Positions 37,765 to 49,700 of a DNA stretch of 64,000 bases are shown here, one piece after another (position 1 is the first letter of the stretch; each line of letters starts with the position of its first letter). Position numbers and translations under genes: made by a program. The notes under the pieces were generated by a model. That model did not search any database. It worked only from the letters and a program-made list of their open reading frames with translations, and was not told where the DNA came from. The stretch comes from Lytechinus pictus (taxonomy: Eukaryota; Echinodermata; Echinoidea; Temnopleuroida; Toxopneustidae). The DNA lies in contig NC_087262.1 of the NCBI RefSeq assembly GCF_037042905.1, positions 21,309,501 to 21,373,500 on the forward strand, given 5' to 3'.

Positions 37765-40700
37765 TTTATATATATATTATATAATATATAAATGGGTGTG
37801 GGTGGGTGGTTGGGTGCGTATGCGTGTGTGTGTAAATCAAGCAAAGGGCAATTATCCCTCTTTGTATTAACCTCCAAAACAAAATCCATTTGATTCCAAA
37901 ATATTATTTTAAATTATCCGCCTTATCCCTCTCCAATGTACCTTTCTAAAATTAGATTTAATTAATCAATTTTGTTGTCATAAGTGGCAATGGCAAGTCG
38001 CTTTTAGCACCGGTTTATTTTTAAATGTTAACTTGTCGCCTCCTCTAATTTGGGATTGATTCATTTGCAATCAAATCAAACAAACTACTCCATGTCGGCA
38101 AATATATGTAATATTATTAAAAGGTAAACAGTGATTTCATGACGCAAACACGATATTGATGCTTAAAATGTTCGTGTCGTAAAATGGAAATCGCACTTTG
38201 AAGTCGGGCTATTTTAGGAGACGGCAAATATGTGACTCAATTACCCCAAATGTTGCATATTATGAATCCATTAAACCAAATGAATTGGAATTTGAGTGGA
38301 TGTTGTTGTTAGATTGTTCACTCTCCAAAACAAAATTGTTGCTACATGTTTGCATGGTTTAAATCCTGCCGTCAATAAACTTTGAGCCTTCATTTAAAAA
38401 AAAAAAAAAACATGTTTTGAAGATTTTTTTTATTTGCCGGAGGCCATCCCATTTCGTTCTTCTTATTCGAAACCAATGTATCCGATACATTTATGTGACG
38501 ACAACATAAAATTGGGTTAACAACTGACTTGATTAAAATAAACAATTCAACGTGGACTATTCTACCTTAAGTTGGACAGTTTAGTTTTGACTGATACAGA
38601 TTTTTCATGCACTTAATATCTCAAAAGTGATCTCTAAACTAAAATGGGGCACCTGTCTGCCTGTCTTTAACAAATGTACGTGTGTGGTGAGACATCAAAC
38701 GTAAATAGGTGAAAAGATTATTATTCTACATTATTCAACCTCAGAACGCCCTTTTATATAATTTGCTTCCGGTTATGTATGTTTTATCGTGGGGTCCCAA
38801 AATGGGTTAAAAAGCTTACTTTTCATAAAGAGATGTTTTACTTTTTCAGACCGCGAAAAGTTGCATAGGCTAAACCTTAATCAAAGAAGATTAATTCCCA
38901 AAATTTCTTGTCTTATTAATTGTGAGATTGATTTTGTAAAACTATTTTTAAAGGAGGTGTATTCGTGACACCATGCACCCTTGCCCTTGACAAATTGTTG
39001 TTATCACTTTATCAGGCAATCGTTACCTTTGTTTTGTTCCCGTTGCATCGTTGTCCTCATGTTTTTCTTATTTTTTTTCTACTTCTTCTTCTTCTTCTAA
39101 TTACTGTTCTTTTTGTAAAGCGAACGCTTTATGCAGTATATGTATTTATATAAATCTCCTTATTCTCATTCATTTCTTTCTTTCTTACTTACTTTCTCAA
39201 CAGCAGACGATGGTAATGTTGGAAATGAACTCATAAACCTTGATAATCAGTACAATTATGGAGAAAACCTCCACTTACAAGAAAACCATGCAAGAAGAAA
39301 GAGGACAATGGCCGATGAGCCGCCATTTTTACAAAACACTCCATCTCACGCATCGTCGCCGTTAGCATTCCTGACGTCGTCGTCAACGTCGTCGTCGTCG
39401 AGGTCAAATTCTCCGTCGTCGACGACCAAGAACAGTAGAAATCCCGCTTTTAGTGAAGTATTGGCGCAGTTGTTGGAGAGTTCGCGGGATGGGGATGGTT
39501 CCCCGCCAGCAAGAGTGCCTCCGGAGAGGTTAGCTCTTTCGTCGTCATCGTTGTCGCTGTCATCGTCGATTCCGTCGGTACCGTCATCGATATCACGTGT
39601 AGCTTGTGGCTACTGTGTTCGGAGACCGCGGCAGGAAACAATCGGCTACGGTAAGCTCAACATTCTTCAATAATTTCTAAAGTGACGTAATATGTCTCCT
39701 TTCACACCTTTATTTTTTTTAATACAACGCTGTAATGTGTATTTTGTTTCTCTTCTATTGGTTGCTGCAGATAACTACATTATATTTGTGGGATTTTCTT
39801 TCAATCTTAAATATATAGTTTAATTTTTGGAGTTGACCGATATGGGGGAGGGTGGTGAAGTGCGTCATGCAAATATTAACTATTAAATGTTCATGATTTT
39901 TCACATATTTTGTACACGTTACTACCAAAAAAACGGGGGGTGCAGCCCATCAACCCCTCCCGCAGTTCCCCGGCTATATGCTATACTAGTATGCTAACCA
40001 TCTTGGTAATCTAATTTACTTGGCGTTCCATAACACCTGTATTATGACTTGTGAGCGGAATCGCAAAGATGTTCTAGACCGACTTTTTAAGCATTTTTTT
40101 TTTCAAATAAATGCTTAAAGTATTGTTTTTGTATGATACCATTATACATGTTGTGATTTATTTAATGATCATTGTTGTACATAGAGATTGTTTGATCAAT
40201 ACAAAGTTTGTGAAGAAGATAAAAAAGCTTGATTTTTCGCAAAGAACGCTTTTGTAAACAATTATTTGAATCATATATGTCAATAGCATAATTATAAATC
40301 AGCTTGTTGCAAACCCCTAAAAAAACCATTCCATTAATGAAAAAATTACATATTTGCATTTGATTTTGTTACTTCATATGAAGTAAAAAAAAAAAAAAAA
40401 AAATGTTTCTAGTTATCGAGTTATTTCAAATTATATATGTCTACTTAACCTTATGGTAATGACATCTGTTCCGGTTTTGCTCTATATTTTACATAATTAT
40501 TTTAATGTGTGTATTAGTGGTGTACCTAGGATTTTCCAAAGGGGGGGGGGGCAAATTCGTCCGCCAAAAAAAAGTCTTCAACCGCAAGTAAAGGACATTT
40601 CGCACCAGAAAAAATAAAGTGACAAGAAAAAAAAAAGGTCATCAAGTTCAAAGGAGGGGCCCACTTAGCTCGTCGGGGATCAGTTTTGACTCGTCAGGGG

Positions 40701-43700
40701 GGGGGGGGGGGCAGAGATACGTCCCTTGCATGTGTTGTGACTCGTCAGGTGGGGCAGTCTGCCCCCCCCCCCCTTAGGTACGCTATGATGTGTATGATGC
40801 TTCGAGACATATCATGGAGCGCGGATTAACATCAGAGGTCGTGCAACCTCTTCACAGGTGAACAAAAAGTTCGAATAGAACGATTAAACTCCTCTTCACA
40901 CTCGTGTCATTCTGTATCAAAGTCATTCTGTATCATAGTACATGAGTAAAGGCGGTGAGCCAGAGACGATTCTCCCCGAGTCAAGCATAGCTGTCTAGGG
41001 TTTTCCCCGAAAATGAAAGGCGCGCGCAGCTGCCCATTTTCGTTTTTGTTCAACGGAGAAAGTGTGTTTCCCTTTTTTTTCTGGCGTTCTGGCATGATGT
41101 TGAAGCAATCACTTCCAAACCGCCAATATTGGTCAGCATCAATTATCAGTCTGTCATATAACAGACGCCAGACAGGGCTCAGTCCAGGGCTTGAATTATG
41201 ACGAAGAGCCCATTCATGCACTATTACTCCAACTCCCATAGCATTAGCATAATTTTATAAGTCTATTGAAATCAATTACGAAAAAAATCCGAACAGAACA
41301 TATTTCGTGTATCTTTCTTTTAATCACTGAGGCTTTCATAGGGTTTCAGTCTAGATCTGGATGTGTGTGACTACTATGTATTGATAGCTGGATGCAGGCT
41401 AGAGAATAATATCATACATCCAGATCTAGACTTAGTTTTATGTTCATAAACACAAGTTGTGTATTTTCTTTGATATTTTTAGTTACATTATAATTATTGT
41501 ATATTAAGGTTGATGTTATTGTTATGATTGATGAACAATTTTACTGTCTTTTTCTTTATTAATATTTTTTTAATTCATAATTGTAGAGCGCACATAGAAC
41601 CGAACACTAGTTATGAAGCGTACACCATCTATTAATAATAACTACACACACACATCTTAACATTTGTACCCATATAAACTGCGAATCATCGTGTACTCAT
41701 TTTAAAGTTAAACAAGCATTTTCCGCTTTCCGCATCCGAATCCGATATTATGTTTTCCAGATTAATTTATGCAAGCATTCATTCATGGCACCAGGCATTG
41801 ATACGTCGTTTGGGTTTAAAAATGTAATCATGATTAGTTTAGTTTAAGCCCGTTTCACAATATTGGTGCATGGTGCTACTTCTTTCACCCGTTGCGATTG
41901 TGTGCAACAAAATTGTGGCCAAATGATCGTAAACGTTTGCACGATCGATTGTGAAGCCCCTGTATGAATAAGTCATGGGCAGTCGAGATCGTGCAAACAT
42001 TACTAGGATATGCAAGAATTGGTTGTGATGTCGTTCCGATGTGAAAAACACTGAATAAAAATAGAATGTTGTTATAATTATAACTACAACCTTTATTTTT
42101 TCATATTTTTTTTTCAAAAGAAATATTTTTGAGGGGGCCAGATGTAGCGTATCGGGCAACATTTTAGAAATTACAAAGATCCAGATTTTGTGATAGATTT
42201 CGACATAATATTAAAAAAAACTGTTACCCTTCTCTATTTCTTTTTTTTTTTCTTTTCTCTTTTTTTCTTGGTCATGACAAACTTGAGGGCAAGTGCCCAA
42301 AGCCCCCCCCCCCCTGTATACGCCACTTGTACAAAAGTAGATGATACATTTTTAAGTCCTAGATTTGGTATACAAGCTAATGGTCTACTCCTCAGATAGT
42401 CTAATACAACATGGACCAAGCTCATTTGGTCTAATTGTCGTTTGGACTGGGCTTTACTTGGTCTAATACTATTGTTTAGTCCAATGCCCAATTAATCGAA
42501 TTTTCACTCCGTCTTCTTATAATTTTCACTTTGTCAAATGAAAAATTCGTTCATGAACAGTTCATCAGATCATATATATATATATATATATAATATGTGA
42601 AGAGCTCAGTTGCAAAAGGGGTTAGGTCAATTTTTCATCAAATTTGAATTTTTTGTCTCAATTTATATATTTTTAGTAGCTCTATAAGATGATACCAAAG
42701 AAAAGTTGAAATTCCCATTAAAAAAGTGAACAAAAATGGCAAAGAAATATCATATATATTTATATTCAGTTGATTAGTGTATGGAATTTAGAGCGGAGCA
42801 ACTGTCGCCAGAGCAAATGTCATGGAATCGGTTGCTCGTAGGTGACCGCCGCCGAGGCAACAAGCTTGGTCTGAAAGGAGAGTGTGGTCATTTAAATAAT
42901 GAATCATAGAACGGCATTCTAAGCCTCAACAGGTGTGGAAATAATCTATTATTTAAAATCGCGTCACATGCTTCTTGATATATGACAATTAGTCCATATC
43001 ACCGACCCTCCATCCAGGAGACTGCTCCAGGGTCTACATCTTCAATTGTTCATAGGGGTTACAATGACTCAGCAGTATTTAAAATGTGCACAATGTGGTA
43101 CTGATAATGCCAATATCATTTCGTTTATTCAATGCATGATAAGAAATTAATTTTGATGCCTTGTTCCGGGGCAGATCGGAATCAGTTGCCTTTTTACTAT
43201 TTTAAATCTAGATTGAATAATTCCAACCTTCGCTGATGTTGTTTACGGTACACCATGTGGAGTGTTATAGAAACAGTGGATAGAAGAAGAGAAGAAGACG
43301 GACAGTCAACCTGTCCGAAACGTCGAGTCTCTCTACTACTCATCATCTCTACTCGCCGACTCAAGCCAGCATCTCCTCATCAGCTCTACTACTCAAGCTG
43401 TTCTCAACTCATCAATCTTTCCTGGTTTACAGTCCTTTTCAGGACTACTTTCAAGAAAGAATACTCTACTCTCAAATCTCCACTTTCTCGCCTATCCATT
43501 TCTTCTCTTCTTCTATCCACTGTTTCTATAACACTCCACATGGTGTACCGTAAACCACATCAGCGATTGTACAAGCCACCATGCAAACCTATAAACAACA
43601 TCTGACTTCCAACCTTATCGAACATTCATGATTTAACATAATGATTTTGTCGTACCTCCACTTTTTGATTATTTTGTTCATGTTATTATTCATATTCATA

Positions 43701-46700
43701 TCTCAAGTCCTATTTTGCTTCAGTATTACTATCTTTATGATAGTACTATCTTCAGTATCACTATCTTCAGTATTACTATCTTCATGATATTACTATCTTC
43801 AGTATCACTATCTTCAGTATTACTATCTTTATGAAAGTACTATCTTCAGTATCACTATCTTCAGTATTACTATCTTCATGATATTACTATCTTCAGTATC
43901 ACTATCTTCAGTATTACTATCTTTATGATAGTACTATCTTCAGTATCACTATCTTCAGTATTACTATCTTCATGATATTACTATCTTCAGTATCACTATC
44001 TTCGGTATTACTATCTTCATGATATTACTATCTTCAGTATCACTATCTTCAGTATCACTATCTTCATGATATTACTATCTTCAGTATTACTATCTTCAGT
44101 ATTACTATCTTCATGATATTACTATCTTCAGTATTACTATCTTCAGTATTACTATCTTCATGATATTACTATCTTCAGTATTACTATCTTCAGTATTACT
44201 ATCTTCATGATATTACTATCTTCAGTATCACTATCTTCAGTATCACTATCTTCATGATATTACTATCTTCAGTATTACTATCTTCAGTATTACTATCTTC
44301 ATGATATTACTATCTTCAGTATTACTATCTTCAGTATCACTATCTTCATGATATTACTATCTTCAGTATCACTATCTTCAGTATTACTATCTTCATGATA
44401 TTACTATCTTCATGATATTACTATCTTCAGTATCACTATCTTCATGATATTACTATCTTCAGTATCACTATCTTCAGTATCACTATCTTCATGATATTAC
44501 TATCTTCAGTATTACTATCTTCAGTATCACTATCTTCATGATATTACTATCTTCAGTATCACTATCTTCAGTATTACTATCTTCATGATATTACTATCTT
44601 CAGTATTACTATCTTCAGTATTACTATCTTCATGATATTACTATCTTCAGTATCACTATCTTCATGATATTACTATCTTCAGTATCACTATCTTCAGTCT
44701 TACTATCTTCATGATATTACTATCTTCAGTATTACTATCTTCATGATAGTACTATCTTCATGATAGTACTATCTTCAGTATCACTATCTTCAGTATTACT
44801 ATCTTCTTTAATCTTGAATGATTTTAACTTTTATTTTCGTAAAGTGGTTTGTTTGTTTAGGTTTTGTTTTTGTTATGTTGTTCAATTTTGCTGCGATAAT
44901 TTGCTTTATTTGTACTATTTTTAAGACGTTCATAATAATACTATCGATGTAAATGTTATGAAAGCTAGACATTTGACTCAATGTGTCATTACACATATTA
45001 TCTTGAAACGGGTTTGCAACTTATTTTAAAAAAAACCCGAATATCTCTTCGTTGGTATAAAAATATCATGGATGAATTTGAAATGAAACTGACATATTAA
45101 TGATATTGAGGAGGCGCGATAGCTCAGTCGGTAGAGCGGGCGTTTTGGATTCTGGTGACCATTCTGATGACCCGGGTTCGATTCCCACTTGGTGCGCTAG
45201 TGCCATTTGGTAAGGCAGTAATCCTCATTACCAGGTCCCACAGAGAGGACCTTAAGCCGTTGGTCCTCTGGTTGCCTGCTTACCAGCACTCATGCTTTCT
45301 TAGCAATCAGGTCAAAAATCATCACCACCATATCCAAAACATATGTTTGCAAAGCAAAGAATACAAAAGAAATCGAAATATATTCTTAGAATTCATAAAA
45401 TCCTTGATAACTTTAATTTATGTAAATGCTATGTAATATTTATATTGTATTAAGTATTTAAGTAAAGTCCCGTGATTTAAGGAGGAAAAATAAAGAATTT
45501 TCAATGATTTTCTCTTCTACCCCATCAGATACAAATGGCAATGAAATTAATCTCGATGTCGGCACCTGTCGGAAAAGAATTCGAAAGAAATTTCGAAGCC
45601 TTGATTCGTCTCGGCATCGGGTGAGTACATTATATCCAATATGATTTCTTTTTTAAATATTACATTTCTAATGAAAGCAAACAATAAAGGAAATAGGAAT
45701 GTGATTTTGTTTTTATATAGAAAGTGTAGAAAAAACGAGTGTAATGTCGAGTCGACAAATACAGAGCACTATGGCCTTTTAAACTTTGATGCATTACTTG
45801 AAAAATGCAGGATAAGAAAAAGGGGATAAATGATACCTTAATAACTTGAACTATTTATGGGACTGAATAAAGTTAATATACTAAATAGGTTCATTATTGC
45901 GGATTTAAATAATCGCTAGAGGGTATTCATTTGTCTCGCAATCTACTATGGTCAACAAGGAAATTCGTGATCACTCTCGCAAAAAGTGTTCACTGGCTTT
46001 CTAGGAAATTCGTGATCACTCTCGCAAAAAGTGTTCACTAGCTTACAAGTTCACGAGCTTTCGAGTGCCGCTGCAACTCTTTATCAAGTGACGAAAATTA
46101 TCTGATAAATAGAGTACGTTTTCAGATAATTTTCGTCACTTGATAAAGAGTTGCAGCGGCACTCGAAAGCTCGTGAACTTGTAAGCTAGTGAACACTTTT
46201 GCGAGAGTGATCACGAATTTCCTAGAAAGCCAGTGAACACTTTTTGCGAGAGTGATCACGAATTTCCTTGTTGACCATAGTAGATTGCGAGACAAATGAA
46301 TACCCTCTAGCGATTAAAGTTAATATAATTTGACATCGGGAATGTCTTTTGATACCAGGGCAATTTTTCATGGAGCTGTTCCCCCTTTTTGCTTTGGCAT
46401 GCCGAAATTTTTTCGATGACATGATGACAGTTGAACCAACAACATTTACCAGAGTAATTTTCCGACGACATGTGAATTTCGGATGATACGCGTAAAATCT
46501 CTTACAACGATTACTTAAATAACATTTGTGCCAACAACAAACAGCAGAATCATTCCAGAAATCATGGACGTAGTGGTGATTGACGTCGGAAATTTTATGG
46601 TTGAACCAATTATCGTTGGCATTTTCGCTGTTGAGTAGTCTGTCATCGGAAAATGTTGTCGTTGGACATGTTGGAGCATAAATCACACTCCTTCTCTTAT

Positions 46701-49700
46701 ACCTCTTATCCAGTGTTCAACGTGTAGTCAGTCATTCATGTGCGTACCAAGCAGTAGCCGCTTGGAGAGGCTTCATCTACCGACTGGTAGCAGCGAACAC
46801 CGGGTCATTGATGAATGCACATGTCGAGAGCGAAGTCCGCCTCGATGCGTGAGGCGACCACATGTCGTCGTCTTCTCGCCGAATTCACGCTACGAAACGG
46901 CCATCGACGTCGGGACATGTGAAGGCACATGTCAGGGAGGTGAGGATTTTCGCTCATTGTACATTCGAATGACAAACATGGTTTACGATAGATGATTTAC
47001 GAGATAATTGGGAGGGATGCAACGTGCAAGAATAGATGGTGTCGAGAGGGGAAGGGATGTGACGAGAATGAGAGGGTGAGGAGTGTAATTCGGAAGGTGT
47101 TGGGAGCAGGATGGTGTCGAGATGGGTAGAGCTCTGACAAGAATGAGAGGGTGACGGGGTGGTTTAGAAGGTGTGGAAGGTGTTGGAAGGTGTGGGGTGC
47201 ATAGAAGGGTAGAGCTCTGACAAGAATGAAAGGGTGACGAGGGTAATTTGGAAAGCGTTGGAGTGGGATGGTGTCTATAACAATGGAGCTCTGACAAGAA
47301 TGAGAGGTTGGCGAGGGTGGTTTGGGAGGTGTTGGAAGTGGTATCGTGTCGAGATAAGTGGGGCAGTGACGAGAGTGGTTTGAACAGTATTAAGAGTGGG
47401 GTGGTATTGGAAGTTTGACGGTGTCGAGTTGAGGTAGGTCTGTGATGAGGGTGAGGGTGAGGAGGTTTGATATGTATTGAGAGTTGGATGGTGTTGAGAT
47501 GGGTGGGACTCTGACGAAAGTGAGTGGGTGACGAGAGTTGTTTGAAAGGTGTTGGGGATGGGATAGTGTCGAAAAGGTCGGGCAGTGACGAGAATGAGAG
47601 GGCGACGGGAGTGCTTTGAAAGGAGTTGAGAATGGGATAGTGTAAAAGAAGAGTGGGGAAGTGAAGAGTGTGAGGGGTGACGAAAGTGGTTTGGAAGGTA
47701 TTGAGAATGATATAGTGTCGAGATGTGTGTGGCTGCTCCGAGAGTGAGAGAGTGACAAGCGAGGTTTGAAAGGAGTTGAGAGTGGGATGGTGTCGAAAAT
47801 AAACATGATAAAGTATGACGAATTAAAAAGGATGAGATGCCGACATTTAAACATTAAAGGAGTTTGTTAGAAGAGTCGTTTGGAAGGTGACGAGAATGAG
47901 AGGGTGACGAGAGATTGTTTTATAAGATGTTGGGAATGGGATGGTGTCGAGAAAGGTGGGGCTGGGACGCAGATGAGGGGTGGCGAGAGTTGTTTGGAAG
48001 GTGTTTGAGAGTGGGATGGTGTCGAGAAGGTAAGGGCTGCGACGAGAGTGAGAGGATGGCGAGAGCGTGTTTTATAAGGTGTTGGGAGTAGGATGGTGTC
48101 GAGAAAGGTGGGGCTGAGACGAGGATGAGGGATAACGAGAGTGGTTTGGAAGGTGTTTGAGAGTGGGATGGTGTCGAGAAGGGAGGGGGCAGTGACGAGA
48201 ATGAGGGGTGACGAGAGTGGTTTAAAATGGGGTGACGAGAGTGGTTTGAAATGCGAGGGTGGTACTGTGTAATCGGGTAGGGTATGACGACAATGTACGA
48301 GATGTCTTTGCGAGGTGTAAGAATGGTGTGAGATCGACATGATCGAGAGGGCTTAGGACTGTGATGACCATAAGATATGACGATATGTAGAAGTTTGTTA
48401 GGTTAGAAAACCTGAGGCCGCGACAACAATGACAAGGTGACAAGACTATTTTGTGGATTACCGGAAATGGCAGGGTGTTGTACTGGGATGCGATGGTGGG
48501 AAATAGTGAGTGGAATGGTGTCGAGAACACGAGTGTCGTATAAGGTGTCAGCTGTGTCGACCATGAGCGGGTGACGAGATGCTGAGAAAGGTACAACACC
48601 GATATCGTTCGGTATATGTATATATGGGTGATGGAAGGTGTTTGGTTTAGTGTTATGGATGGTGTCATGGGGGCGGTGTCTACATAAATGAATATAACAC
48701 AGAATGAAGTGATGAATTTATATTGACCAACCTGTTTCAATATATATATAATTTTCGTGATTAATAATCATCAAACAGATGCTGATAGTCTTGGCTGCAG
48801 ACCTGTCACCAACAAGACTGTGGCATTACGAGATCCGAATGGTAAATTCATGTTTCCTTTTTTCAATCATATCTATTTTCAAAAAGAGACATAATATGTG
48901 ATGACATTGTCTTAGTACCACAACAGTATTTTTACCACAAAGTCCTGCCACGTAGAACGGCACATACACACACTCATGCATAGACATACACATTCCCTAA
49001 TTAAACTTTCGATCATAATGCTGAATAATGTCATTGTGTTTTGGGGTTACTGTTTGAAATGTTTTCTTTCGAAGTGATAGGCGACAACTTTTGTTAACCG
49101 TTTTTTCTTCCTCAAATAACCATTTAGTTTCTTCCATTTTCACAAAATGTAATTTTTCAACATAATCTCTACAAAATCATTTGTCATAAAAGAGTATGAA
49201 TATATAAAATATTGTTAACAGAAGAAGGCGTAATTTCCTTAAAGCATCACTTTCTTCCCCCACCCCTTGATTTTCTTGGCGAGTGCTTGATATTTTATTT
49301 TCCTTCATTATTGACAGGCGCCCGCACCGTGCAGACGATACAAGACTGTGCCTGCACATCCGGGTGTTTTCGAGCGACCCACATGGAATCTATCTACACC
49401 CTGAATACGACATGCAACCAAACACAAGTTGTCTCCGTGGTATGGCTTAATGTCAACATTTAAAATGAAAATATATTGTTCATAAGAACAAATGGAAAGG
49501 GCATGGGGAAGGGAGCAAAGACATAACGAATATAAGTCAAGGAAACTGACATTCCAGCCACTGATTCAAAATACATCTATATTTAACAGACATAAGAGTG
49601 AAAAATTCAATCAGAAATTCATAGGTTTGCAAGAATCGCTCAAATATCAACTCAAATTTTACTTTATGCTCTTGTATGGTTAGTTGTTACCCTGATTTAA

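Larger units (their letters stand above)
28428..39203 (+). other. intron 1 of the cystine-knot gene
   Basis: 10.8 kb, AT-rich. It contains the foldback elements at 31376-34730, the GATAA array at 35815-37690 and several A/T microsatellites. No further exon is needed, because the phases of exons 1 and 2 fit. Confidence 0.75.
39651..45528 (+). other. intron 2 of the cystine-knot gene
   Basis: 5.9 kb. It holds the hairpin at 41349-41431, the inverted-repeat element at 43231-43564, the minisatellite at 43685-44805 and the SINE at 45113-45430. Homopolymer G/C tracts near 40540-40770 and 42305 look like pieces of dispersed repeats. Confidence 0.75.

Noticed and set aside
39131..39203. In-frame ATG upstream of exon 2 of the cystine-knot gene
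   Set aside because: This part lies before the CAGCAG acceptor and is intronic. The signal peptide exon at 28355 splices in with the correct phase.
43255..43605. 116-codon frame
   Set aside because: It spans both arms of the inverted-repeat element and is explained by that structure.
45113..45198. Candidate tRNA gene
   Set aside because: A and B boxes are present, but the anticodon arm does not fold normally and a SINE-type body follows.
46222..46686. 154-codon minus-strand frame with several cysteines
   Set aside because: One end lies in the right arm of the intron 3 hairpin, and the rest shows no splice signals or known domain. It is most likely chance.
47390..48740. Three overlapping minus-strand frames of 154-172 codons
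   Set aside because: They lie in the degenerate ~75-bp minisatellite inside intron 4. The peptide is simply the translated repeat and the frame shifts between units.
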